Assembly (NCBI GenBank): GCA_934098705.1
Contig: CAKOPC010000005.1
Span: 1-24,303 of the forward strand
Length of the DNA: 24,303 bases
Origin: an uncultured Bacilli bacterium
GTDB taxonomy: Bacteria; Bacillota_I; Bacilli_A; RF39; UBA660
Direction of reading: 5' to 3'
Shown: positions 7,039-13,869 of the stretch, one piece after another
Layout: each line of letters opens with the position of its first letter
Numbering within the stretch: position 1 is the stretch's first letter
The notes under the pieces: model-generated
What the model was told of the DNA's origin: nothing
What the model saw: the letters and a program-made list of their open reading frames with translations, nothing else
Database searches by the model: none
Program-made: the position numbers and the translations under genes

Positions 7039-7957
7039 ATGTTAAATCCAACAAAAATATGTTAATTCTTTATTAAACAAATCAGAAGAAGCATACTTGA
7101 TGTCGATTGAAATTATTAATAAGCCTACTATTAATTATAGAACTGAAGGATTTTGTTTCTTTATTTGTAATGCTTGGGAACTTTTATTAAAAGCTTATTT
7201 AATTAATAAAGCAAATGATATAAATGTAATTAATTTTAAAGATGATTCAAATAGAACTATAGGATTAGATGAGTGTGTTGATAAAATATTTACAAGTACA
7301 ACAGATAAAACAAAAACTAATATATCATTTATAAGAAATATTAGAAATAAATCTACACATTTAATTTTACCTGAATTTGACTTTGTATTAGCTCCAGCTT
7401 TTCAGCGATGTTTAACAAATTATAATAAGTTTTTTAAAAAACAATTTCCAGATTATAATTTAAACGAAAAAGTGACACCATATATAGCACTTGTAAATCC
7501 TGGAGATAATCAAGATGTATCATCATTAATACTTAACCCAGCTAATCTAATATTATTTGACAAATTAAAAAATGAACTAGATAATGATGAAAGTTTAGTA
7601 CAAACTTTAAGATTAGTATCGACAAAGAAGGAATCTGATGCTGATATTAAATATACAGTTGTCAAAGATGGTGGAGAAAACGCAAAATTTATAAATGTAC
7701 CAAAAGATATAGAAGTAACACATCCTTATACAACACAAGAAGTTATCAAGAAAATATGTGAAACTATAGAAATAACATTAGGGCCAAATCATGGATTTAC
7801 ATCTAATAAATTTCATGATATATGTAAGAGAAAAAATATTAAAAATAATCAGGATTATTGTTATCAATTTCCATACTCTAAAAATAATATTAAGAAGTAC
7901 AGTGATTTAGCAATCGAATATATAAGTCAAGTTTATATCGAAGAAAATAAAAAATAA
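7039..7957 (+). pseudogene. DUF3644 (HEPN-like) gene with a frame break near the start
   Basis: A strong ribosome site (AAAAGGAG, 7022-7029) precedes ATG 7039, which reads MLNPTK and hits a stop at 7063-7065. One base later, from 7058, the other frame reads YVNSLLNKSEEAYL and continues without interruption to 7957 through MSIEIINKPTINYRTEGF. Joined, these give the standard DUF3644 N terminus, so the gene carries one extra base in the A5 run at 7053-7057. Without correction only an internal TTG 7097 or ATG 7100 could start translation, losing the first helices. The body keeps FFICNAWELLLKAYLI and RNIRNKSTH; RNKSTH (7343-7360) is the Rx4H motif of HEPN ribonucleases. DUF3644 proteins are found scattered in bacterial and phage genomes; an RNase or defence role is inferred. 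The break could be real decay, on/off switching, or a sequencing error. Confidence 0.75.
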
Positions 7958-7990
7958 ATATAAAAATATGATGAATAATTTATATTAATA

Positions 7991-7999
7991 TGGTATAAT
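7991..7999 (+). promoter_or_regulatory. Extended -10 promoter of the structured RNA
   Basis: TGGTATAAT (7991-7999) is a perfect extended -10 (TGnTATAAT). Transcription would begin near 8006, just before the first strand of the closing stem of the RNA below. Confidence 0.65.
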
Positions 8000-8005
8000 A
8001 TATTT

Positions 8006-8109
8006 GTAGATGGGATACTTGTGATGGATTAACGATGTGTTGGCAATGCCAGTAAGCATATTTTATATGTGAGCATTCATCTCGCCTGGGGTATCCCATT
8101 ATTTTTTTA
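8006..8109 (+). ncRNA. Candidate structured small RNA, about 100 nt, unknown family
   Basis: A perfect 9-bp closing stem joins ATGGGATAC (8010-8018) to GTATCCCAT (8091-8099). Seven Ts follow at 8102-8108, so the stem can also end transcription. Inside are GATG/CATC (8023-8026 with 8078-8081), a hairpin TGGC-AAT-GCCA (8041-8051) and a hairpin CATAT-TTT-ATATG (8057-8069), which together would form a multibranch fold. GC content is clearly higher than in the flanks, there is no ORF with a ribosome site, and an extended -10 promoter is correctly placed. No SRP RNA, tmRNA, RNase P, 6S or common riboswitch core was recognised. It begins about 50 bases after the DUF3644 gene. Confidence 0.65.
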
Positions 8110-8118
8110 TTATCATAG

Positions 8119-8243
8119 TATAATGATATTAACAATATAAAAAAGGCAAACTTGGGATAAAACTTAGGAATTTAATCCTAATGAAAAGTGGTAAATAATT
8201 AACAATAAATTATAATATTGCTAACAAAAATGTTAGTTTTTTT
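8119..8243 (+). ncRNA. Second short transcription unit with alternative hairpins (sRNA or leader)
   Basis: TATAAT at 8119-8124 and a strong terminator at 8221-8243 bracket about 110 bases without a credible ORF. TCCTAA (8176-8181) can pair with TTAGGA (8164-8169), or, as ATCCTAA, with TTGGGAT (8152-8158), so two hairpins are mutually exclusive. This layout could be a small RNA or an abandoned attenuator; the next gene has its own promoter downstream, which argues against it being that gene's riboswitch. The family is unknown and the evidence is modest. Confidence 0.35.
8221..8243 (+). terminator. Terminator before the coiled-coil membrane gene
   Basis: CTAACA (8221-8226), loop AAAA, TGTTAG (8231-8236), then seven Ts. 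Confidence 0.85.
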
Positions 8244-8284
8244 GTTTTATAAAAAATATATTTTAATAAAATAACTTTATATTT

Positions 8285-8313
8285 TTGTAAAGATTGTAAA
8301 AATATGTTATAAT
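8285..8313 (+). promoter_or_regulatory. Promoter of the membrane protein-amidoligase operon
   Basis: TTGTAA (8285-8290), a 17-base spacer and TATAAT (8308-8313) with an extended TG at 8305-8306. Confidence 0.65.
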
Positions 8314-8340
8314 AAGCACTAAAAAGTGGGTGTTTTTTTT

Positions 8341-9180
8341 ATGATTTTGAATGAAAAACAAATAAAAAGAAAAGAAGAAATAGAAAACAACTTATTACAA
8401 GATGTTACAAATTATAAAGAAAAGATAGAAGAAATAAAGAAGAGTATGGATAGAAAAAGAAAACTTATATCTTTAAAGATAGCAAAGGTTATAATGCCAT
8501 ATATAATTACTACCTTTGTAACATTTGGTGCTTTTTCTTTATTAAAAGCAACACCATTTCATATAGATAATATAAAAAAATATTTATATTATACTAAGGA
8601 AATTGATAGCTTAGGTAATATAAAAGTAGAAAGTTTATATAGTGATTATGAAAAAATGGAGAACAAAATTTTATGGTTTAGCAAATGGGAAAAGCAAGAT
8701 GATAATACATATAAAAGAACTATAAAAGAGTATGATACAGGTAAGCTTACATCTTATGACATAGAAGAACTTGTTAATAAGTATCCAAATGGAGATTATG
8801 AAAAAATATTTGATAAGATTTCTAAGACAAAGATTGAAACAAGTAGTAGTGTAAGTCCTGAAGAATTAAAAAGTGGAGAATATATAAAAGGAATAATATC
8901 TGGTAAAGATAAAAAGGACTATATTATAGAGGAAGAGCAAGTAGAAAGAGAACACTTGACAACTATTCTTTATATTGCACTTTTGTTTTGTGCTTTAGGA
9001 TTATGTGATTTGTATTACGCTCCTAAAAGAGAATATCGTACTATAAAGCAAGAGGTAGATAAAATAGTAAGAGATTCAACAAATGATGAAGAGTTAAATG
9101 AAAAGATTAGTGATTTACAAAGAAAGTTAAAACTGAAAGAAGATTTATATAATACTTTTAAAGGTGATTGTGATGAATAA
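8341..9180 (+). CDS. Two-pass membrane protein with coiled-coil ends, unknown function
   Basis: I start it at ATG 8341 (279 residues); GTGGGTG at 8326-8332 is the ribosome site, so the in-frame GTG 8326 is rejected. Layout: a cytoplasmic N-terminal charged coiled coil (about 1-45), TM1 (about 47-69), an extracellular region of about 135 residues rich in Lys, Tyr and Asp with no Cys, TM2 (about 207-226), and a C-terminal cytoplasmic coiled coil (about 232-275). I do not recognise the family. It overlaps the amidoligase gene by eight bases, so the two are translationally coupled and may act together, perhaps anchoring the enzyme or sensing its substrate outside the cell. Confidence 0.7.
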   Translation: MILNEKQIKRKEEIENNLLQDVTNYKEKIEEIKKSMDRKRKLISLKIAKVIMPYIITTFVTFGAFSLLKATPFHIDNIKKYLYYTKEIDSLGNIKVESLYSDYEKMENKILWFSKWEKQDDNTYKRTIKEYDTGKLTSYDIEELVNKYPNGDYEKIFDKISKTKIETSSSVSPEELKSGEYIKGIISGKDKKDYIIEEEQVEREHLTTILYIALLFCALGLCDLYYAPKREYRTIKQEVDKIVRDSTNDEELNEKISDLQRKLKLKEDLYNTFKGDCDE

Positions 9181-10165
9181 TGATATATTTAAATATATTT
9201 CAAAGAGTGATAATACTTTTTTTTCATCATTTAAAGGGGAAGAATTAGAAGATTTATTTGTGCTTATAGATGATGTTTATATGGAACTTAGAGAAAATTT
9301 AGGACTTTCTAATGATATAACATTTGGACTAGAAATAGAATTTGAAGAAAGTAATAATGTTGAAATAGAAAAATGGCTTGAAGTAAATCATCTTACATCT
9401 TGGTATTTACATGATGATGTATCCTTAAAAAGAGGTGGAGAAGTTACATCAAGTATATTATATGATAAAAAAGAAACCTATGAAGAATTAGATGCTGTTT
9501 GTTCTATAATAAAAAAACAAGCAAAAAGTTTTAATAATGCAGGAGGACATATTCATATAGGTAGTCAAATTATAAATAAAGATTCCAAAGTGTTACTTAA
9601 ATTGTTAAAATTATGGGCTGTTTATGAAAATATTATATTTAGATTTTCATATGGAGAGTACTTAACAGGAAGAAGAAGTATAGATCATTATGCTAAAGTG
9701 ATGCATGAAGAATTTATAAAAGTTTATGAAAAATATAAAGAAAGTGATATATCTTTTTTAGAACTTATAAAAGTTTTACAAGCTAATACTAAATATCAGG
9801 CTTTAAACTTTAACAATGTAAAACAAGAGGACTTTGATTATGGTAATACTTTAGAAGTAAGATGTCCTAATGCAACCCTTAATTCTGTTATCTGGCAAAA
9901 CAATGTAAACTTTTTTACTAAACTTTTTACATATGCTAAAAGTTTAGACTTTGATTATGATAAACTTGACAGAAGATATAATATAAATAAAGATAATTAT
10001 AACTTATACTCTATGTATAATGAGATATATTTAAGGCAAGCATTAGAACTTTGTGACCTTATATTTAATAATAATTTAGATAAGGTATACTTTTTAAGAC
10101 AATATATAAAATCATTTGAAGTTGGGGATAAACCTTTTGTAAGAGCTAAAGTTATGACTGTTTAA
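9173..10165 (+). CDS. Amidoligase-family (COOH-NH2 ligase) protein
   Basis: 330 residues starting at ATG 9173, with AAGGTGAT at 9161-9168 as ribosome site; the GTG at 9164 lies inside that site. The glutamine-synthetase/GCS-like fold of the amidoligase family is shown by FGLEIEFEE (51-59, two metal-binding Glu), WYLHDDVSLKRGGEVTSSIL (77-96), and NNAGGHIHIGSQ (121-132), with TLEVRCPNATLNSVIWQNN later in the fold. Family members are predicted to form amide bonds between a carboxylate and an amine using ATP; substrates are mostly unknown, with proposals around cell-wall peptides, peptide tagging or phage modification. The ATG overlaps the preceding membrane gene. There is no signal peptide, so the catalytic domain is cytosolic. 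Confidence 0.8.
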   Translation: MNNDIFKYISKSDNTFFSSFKGEELEDLFVLIDDVYMELRENLGLSNDITFGLEIEFEESNNVEIEKWLEVNHLTSWYLHDDVSLKRGGEVTSSILYDKKETYEELDAVCSIIKKQAKSFNNAGGHIHIGSQIINKDSKVLLKLLKLWAVYENIIFRFSYGEYLTGRRSIDHYAKVMHEEFIKVYEKYKESDISFLELIKVLQANTKYQALNFNNVKQEDFDYGNTLEVRCPNATLNSVIWQNNVNFFTKLFTYAKSLDFDYDKLDRRYNINKDNYNLYSMYNEIYLRQALELCDLIFNNNLDKVYFLRQYIKSFEVGDKPFVRAKVMTV

Positions 10166-10180
10166 TTATATTTTTCAAAT

Positions 10181-10198
10181 TATAAAATAATATATAAT
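10181..10198 (+). promoter_or_regulatory. -10 elements abutting a start codon
   Basis: TATAAA (10181-10186) and TATAAT (10193-10198) lie immediately upstream of ATG 10199 with no Shine-Dalgarno in between. Initiation from the first would put the transcript start about six bases before, or at, the ATG. Confidence 0.4.
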
Positions 10199-10573
10199 AT
10201 GAAGGAAAAGTTAGATAGATTAAATGCTATAAAAACAGAAAATATTATTTGGGTTATATATATTGGTATAATAGTTTTAAGTTTTATTGCTAATAATTAT
10301 GAAACTAATTATATAAAATATAATGATAATAAAAGTAAAGATGATTATAGAAATCTTATGCTTTTAATATTTTCTATACTTGTTATAGTGTATTTTAGAA
10401 TTTTAAAGGATTCGTTAAGAGATGTAAAAAAGACAAGTTATTTAAATAATAAAGTTAGCAAATTAAATAAGTTATCTTTTATTGGGTCTTTACTTGTATT
10501 TATAAGTGGTATTATATTTCTTTATATTATATATAATGATACAGATATTGATGTTGAAATTGCTTTTAATTAG
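10199..10573 (+). CDS. Three-TM membrane protein, unknown function
   Basis: 124 residues with hydrophobic segments at about 16-32, 53-67 and 90-110, joined by short charged loops; the N terminus MKEKLDRLNAIKTENIIW is a conserved-looking amphipathic lead. I recognise no enzymatic motif. The ATG at 10199 has no ribosome binding site and directly follows a TATAAT, and no alternative ATG, GTG or TTG occurs before the first membrane segment. The coding frame is otherwise clean, so the leaderless start is taken as real. It lies between the amidoligase gene and a tiny Gly/Tyr-rich protein. Confidence 0.6.
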   Translation: MKEKLDRLNAIKTENIIWVIYIGIIVLSFIANNYETNYIKYNDNKSKDDYRNLMLLIFSILVIVYFRILKDSLRDVKKTSYLNNKVSKLNKLSFIGSLLVFISGIIFLYIIYNDTDIDVEIAFN

Positions 10574-10606
10574 GTGTATATTATATTAGCTCTTTATTAT
10601 ATTTAA

Positions 10607-10617
10607 TATAATATAAT
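10607..10617 (+). promoter_or_regulatory. Overlapping TATAAT boxes before the small YjcZ-like gene
   Basis: TATAAT at 10607-10612 and 10612-10617, just ahead of the ribosome site AAGGAGAAAGG (10619-10629). No convincing -35 was seen. Confidence 0.4.
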
Positions 10618-10636
10618 GAAAGGAGAAAGGATATAT

Positions 10637-10807
10637 ATGTATGGCTATCCAAATTATGGATATGGATATGATAATGGATATGGTTCTTCTTGGTGGATTT
10701 GGATTATTGTAATTATTATATTTTTCGTATTTTTCTGGGGCAATGGATCAAATAATTGTGGCTGTTGTAATAACAATAATAACAACGGTTGCAGAGGTTG
10801 TAAATAA
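10637..10807 (+). CDS. Tiny Gly/Tyr-rich, Cys-tailed membrane protein (YjcZ-like)
   Basis: 56 residues from ATG 10637, just after a strong AAGGAGAAAGG; the upstream in-frame ATG 10616 precedes that site. It has a repetitive head MYGYPNYGYGYDNGYGSS, a Trp-flanked single membrane helix (WWIWIIVIIIFFVFFW), then a Cys/Asn tail with CGCC, an Asn run and CRGCK. The head and short TM recall the YjcZ family of tiny Bacillus sporulation proteins. The five-cysteine tail is an added feature that could bind metal or cross-link. Given the spoVA genes nearby a spore-envelope role is reasonable, but this is inference. A terminator follows. Confidence 0.65.
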   Translation: MYGYPNYGYGYDNGYGSSWWIWIIVIIIFFVFFWGNGSNNCGCCNNNNNNGCRGCK

Positions 10808-10822
10808 TAAAAAAGCTAAAGT

Positions 10823-10847
10823 AAAAAGGCTTCACTTGAAGCTTTTT
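10823..10847 (+). terminator. Terminator after the YjcZ-like gene
   Basis: GCTTC (10829-10833), loop ACTT, GAAGC (10838-10842), flanked by an A run and five Ts. Confidence 0.8.
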
Positions 10848-10873
10848 GTGCGTTTAAAAAAGAGGTAATATTT

Positions 10874-11713
10874 ATGAAAAAAGACTATAGTGATTTAAAA
10901 AAGTTATATGATAAATTTATAGAAAATTATGTACTTTTTAATAAAGGTTTAGGAATAGATAATCCCATAGTTATATATTATGTTTATCATTATTTATATA
11001 GTAATGGCTATTTATCTATTAATAATGACTTTAATTTTACTGATAAAAATTCATATGATAAAAAAGGATTATATGGTGCATCTATTATAAAAGGGGAAGG
11101 AGTTTGTCGTCATATTACCGCTATGCTTTGTGATATTCTTAATAAATATGGTATACAAAGTTATCCTCTTGCTGTTTATTATGAAGATTACAAGGTAAAA
11201 CTTAAAAAGGTAGAAAAACAGGAAATGGATATAGATACTATTTTAGATTATATTGATAATTTAGCAATAGATTCCTATAAAAAAAACGATCTAATGGATA
11301 ATGCTTGTTTGATGGATGAAGAAGGTTTTTATGTTAAAGTTTATAAAGAATATAAAAATAATTTAATACATAAATTGTTTGGAAATCATGTTATAACCCT
11401 TGCTTTATTTAATGATAAAAGTTATTTTTTAGATGCAACTAATCTTTATACTTATAGAATAGATGATGATAATACTTTGCATTATTTGGATAGAAAATTA
11501 CCAATAAAAGATGCTTTAGTATTTAATTTGTTTCATGATTTTAAAGATAGTGCCAAAATAAAAGAAATGTTAAAACATTCTCAAATATCTATGAAAAACG
11601 AAGAAGCTTTACTTGATAGGGCTTTTGATATATGCCTTGCAAATGATGATTTATTTAAAGATTTTCATGATAGTAATTTAAAATTAATAAGAAAAATAGG
11701 TAGTTATAAGTAA
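10874..11713 (+). CDS. Cytosolic transglutaminase-like (papain-fold) protein
   Basis: 279 residues with the transglutaminase-like triad in order: Cys78 in KGEGVCRHITAMLCDIL, His172 in FGNHVITLALF, Asp187 in SYFLDATN. Cys is followed by RH and a helix, as in bacterial members. There is no signal peptide or TM segment, so it acts in the cytoplasm, unlike most secreted bacterial transglutaminase-like proteins. The fold catalyses acyl transfer or peptide/isopeptide hydrolysis. With an amidoligase two genes upstream, an amide-making enzyme and an amide-handling enzyme share this stretch; co-function is inferred. The inserted lysine-rich segment (about 105-165) between Cys and His is longer than in minimal domains. 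RBS GAGGT precedes ATG 10874. Confidence 0.75.
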   Translation: MKKDYSDLKKLYDKFIENYVLFNKGLGIDNPIVIYYVYHYLYSNGYLSINNDFNFTDKNSYDKKGLYGASIIKGEGVCRHITAMLCDILNKYGIQSYPLAVYYEDYKVKLKKVEKQEMDIDTILDYIDNLAIDSYKKNDLMDNACLMDEEGFYVKVYKEYKNNLIHKLFGNHVITLALFNDKSYFLDATNLYTYRIDDDNTLHYLDRKLPIKDALVFNLFHDFKDSAKIKEMLKHSQISMKNEEALLDRAFDICLANDDLFKDFHDSNLKLIRKIGSYK

Positions 11714-11754
11714 TATTTTAAGATATATAAAAGTAAAATTTATTAGTGATATTT

Positions 11755-12504
11755 ATGAACTTTTATATATCTTTTATTCTTTGTTTACTTGCTTCTTTAT
11801 CAACATGTCTTGGATTCTTTATAATATTTTTACCAAATAAAGATAAACAAAACACAATAATTAATGCTTTATCTTTTTCAGCATCTGTTATGCTTTTTGT
11901 ATCTTTATTTGATCTTTTACCAACAGCTTATAAGTTAATTAGTTCTTCATTTAATAATGTTTTTACAGTTCTTTTTATAATTCTTTTTGTTGTAATTGGT
12001 TTTAATATTTCATCATTTATATCTAATATTACAGCTTGCAAAGTTAATAATAAAAGTAAACTTTATAAAATTGGTATAACAAGTATGATAGCAATTATTT
12101 TACATAATATACCAGAAGGTATGGCAACTTTTATATCATCTTATAATGATTTATCTTTGGGTATTCTTTTAACTATTAGTATTGCTCTTCATAATATACC
12201 AGAAGGTATATCAATAGCTCTTCCTATATATTATGAAACAAATAAAAAGTTTAAAACGTTTATGTTTACTTTAATATCTGGATTTTGTGAACTTATCGGG
12301 GGATTAATTGCTTACTTTATTCTTCATCCTTTTATAAATAATATTGTACTTGGTGTTTTATTTTCCCTTATCGCAGGTATTATGATGTTTGTTGCAATAT
12401 TTGAACTTTTAAAAGAAGCTGTTTCCTATAAAAATTATAAAAGAATTATTATATATTTTATGATAGGTTTAATACTTACAATTATTAGTATTATAACCAT
12501 TTAG
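11755..12504 (+). CDS. ZIP-family divalent metal transporter (ZupT-like)
   Basis: Multipass membrane protein (about 8 TMs, 249 residues from ATG 11755; GTG 11746 is a weaker alternative lying in the AGTGAT ribosome site). The family hallmark HNIPEG occurs twice, in TM4 (IILHNIPEGMATF) and TM5 (IALHNIPEGISIALPIYY), providing the metal-coordinating His, Asn and Glu. Substrate is likely zinc, possibly iron or manganese as in ZupT. A CELIGGLIAYF segment matches TM6 of the family. It is followed by a bidirectional terminator. No Zur-like operator was recognised. Confidence 0.92.
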   Translation: MNFYISFILCLLASLSTCLGFFIIFLPNKDKQNTIINALSFSASVMLFVSLFDLLPTAYKLISSSFNNVFTVLFIILFVVIGFNISSFISNITACKVNNKSKLYKIGITSMIAIILHNIPEGMATFISSYNDLSLGILLTISIALHNIPEGISIALPIYYETNKKFKTFMFTLISGFCELIGGLIAYFILHPFINNIVLGVLFSLIAGIMMFVAIFELLKEAVSYKNYKRIIIYFMIGLILTIISIITI

Positions 12505-12510
12505 TTATAA

Positions 12511-12542
12511 AAAAATAAAGTTTTTTTTTAAACTTTATTTTT
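12511..12542. terminator. Bidirectional terminator between the ZIP and glycosyltransferase genes
   Basis: AAAAATAAAGTTT (12511-12523) pairs with AAACTTTATTTTT (12530-12542) across a T loop; A and T runs on both sides serve both strands. Confidence 0.75.
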
Positions 12543-13736
12543 TTATTTATAATCACTAATAGCTTTATTATAGACATATAGTATTTTAGCTGCGAAACAT
12601 GGAAGAGAGTAGTTATATGATAATTTATAGGCATTTTCTTTCATAGCATTATAAACATTTTTATTTTCTATTAAATAAATGATAGCATTTGCATAATCTT
12701 TTTTATTTTTAAATATCATACCATTAATACCGTTTTTAACAATAGGTGTAAAACTTTTATCATTAACTACAACAACTGGTATTTTAGCTGAAAAAGCTTC
12801 CATAAGTGTAAGACCTTGAGTTTCATAATGAGATGCTGATGCTAAAATATTTGATAAATTGTAGTAATATGGAACATCATTATAATCTGTTTTACCAGTA
12901 AAGATGACATTATCACTAATATTTAAATTTCTAGATAGTTTCTTTAACTTTTCTTCTTCTGGACCTCCCCCTACAATTAAAAGTTTAGTGTTTTTATATT
13001 TTTGATTTATAATTTTAAAGCCTTCAATTAATACATCTATTCTTTTTTCATAACCAAGTCTACCAACCCAAGTTATGACAAAATCATCTTTATTTAGATT
13101 ATAAGTTTTTCTTAATTTTTCAAGTTTAGAGGACTTTAAATTTTTTATGTTAAACTTTTCTGTATCAATTCCATTAGGAATTATATTAATATTTTGTTTT
13201 AAATGATAAGTACTTTTTAAAAAATCTTTTGATTTTTTAGTGGGAGTTATAACTTCTTTTACAGTTTTACTAAAATATGATTTCATGTATGTTTTAAGTA
13301 TTTTCTTGCTGGTATTTGGAAACCATCCTTTAGTTACATAATCAACTGATTCTTCATAAATTGTATGATATGTATGAACTAAAGGTATGTTAAGTTTTTT
13401 AGACATTATTTTAGCAAGAAGTCCCATACCAAACTCAGTATGAGCATGAATTATATCAAGATTTAGTTTTTTTATGTAATTTACAGCCTTAAAAGGATAT
13501 AAAAAATTTAATGAGTAATCATATATACCAATAGGGATACCTGGTATCATTAAAACATTACCTTTTTTAATATATTTATGACTTTTTGGATCATTATTCA
13601 TGGTTATTATATATACTTTATGTCCTTCTTTTTCAAGTGTTTTACGTAAGGTATCAACTGCTACAACAACACCACTTATAGAAGGGTAGTAAACATCAGT
13701 AAATATTCCTATATTTAAGTGCTTTTTTAAATTCAT
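12543..13736 (-). CDS. GT4 glycosyltransferase, monoglucosyldiacylglycerol synthase-like
   Basis: 397 residues from the minus-strand ATG at 13736, seven bases after AAGGAGG (13744-13750); an in-frame ATG further upstream at 13778 lies ahead of this site and is rejected. N-terminal acceptor domain: IGIFTDVYYPSISGVVVAVDTL (9-30) and HAHTEFGMGLLAK (97-109). C-terminal nucleotide-sugar domain: VGRLGYEKRIDVLIEGF (224-240), GGGPEEEKL (256-264), and the EX7E motif E305-TQGLTLM-E313 of retaining GT-B enzymes. The whole pattern follows Acholeplasma monoglucosyl-DAG synthase and related glycolipid or lipoteichoic-anchor transferases, so transfer of glucose from UDP-glucose to diacylglycerol at the inner membrane face is likely. 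It has its own minus-strand promoter. Confidence 0.85.
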   Translation of the reverse strand: MNLKKHLNIGIFTDVYYPSISGVVVAVDTLRKTLEKEGHKVYIITMNNDPKSHKYIKKGNVLMIPGIPIGIYDYSLNFLYPFKAVNYIKKLNLDIIHAHTEFGMGLLAKIMSKKLNIPLVHTYHTIYEESVDYVTKGWFPNTSKKILKTYMKSYFSKTVKEVITPTKKSKDFLKSTYHLKQNINIIPNGIDTEKFNIKNLKSSKLEKLRKTYNLNKDDFVITWVGRLGYEKRIDVLIEGFKIINQKYKNTKLLIVGGGPEEEKLKKLSRNLNISDNVIFTGKTDYNDVPYYYNLSNILASASHYETQGLTLMEAFSAKIPVVVVNDKSFTPIVKNGINGMIFKNKKDYANAIIYLIENKNVYNAMKENAYKLSYNYSLPCFAAKILYVYNKAISDYK

Positions 13737-13768
13737 AAAAGAACCTCCTTTAAAATATTTATATTTAT

Positions 13769-13797
13769 AATATATCATTTTTTACATAAAACTTCAA
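13769..13797 (-). promoter_or_regulatory. Promoter of the glycosyltransferase
   Basis: Minus strand: TTGAAG (13792-13797), 17 bases, TATATT (13769-13774). Confidence 0.5.
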
Positions 13798-13835
13798 AAA
13801 CATTTATATATTTTATGTTAATTTTACTATATTCA

Positions 13836-13844
13836 TGATATACT
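13836..13844 (+). promoter_or_regulatory. Extended -10 promoter of the O-antigen-ligase-like gene
   Basis: TGATATACT, identical to the element at 3585-3593. GAGGTG (13859-13864) follows as ribosome site. Confidence 0.5.
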
Positions 13845-13869
13845 TATATAAAATATATGAGGTGTTTAT

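Noticed and set aside
8081..8099. CGCCTGGGG resembling the 3' core of the ZTP (pfl) riboswitch
   Set aside because: The 5' core and the G-rich junction of that riboswitch are missing, the RNA ends in its own terminator, and no purine or folate gene follows.
8006..8109. SRP (4.5S) RNA
   Set aside because: The conserved GGUCCGGAAGGAAGCAGCC-type apical sequence is not present.
8141..8190. GGCAAAC...CCTAATG resembling a c-di-GMP-I riboswitch
   Set aside because: The second GCAAA element, the P2 hairpin and the tetraloop/receptor are absent.
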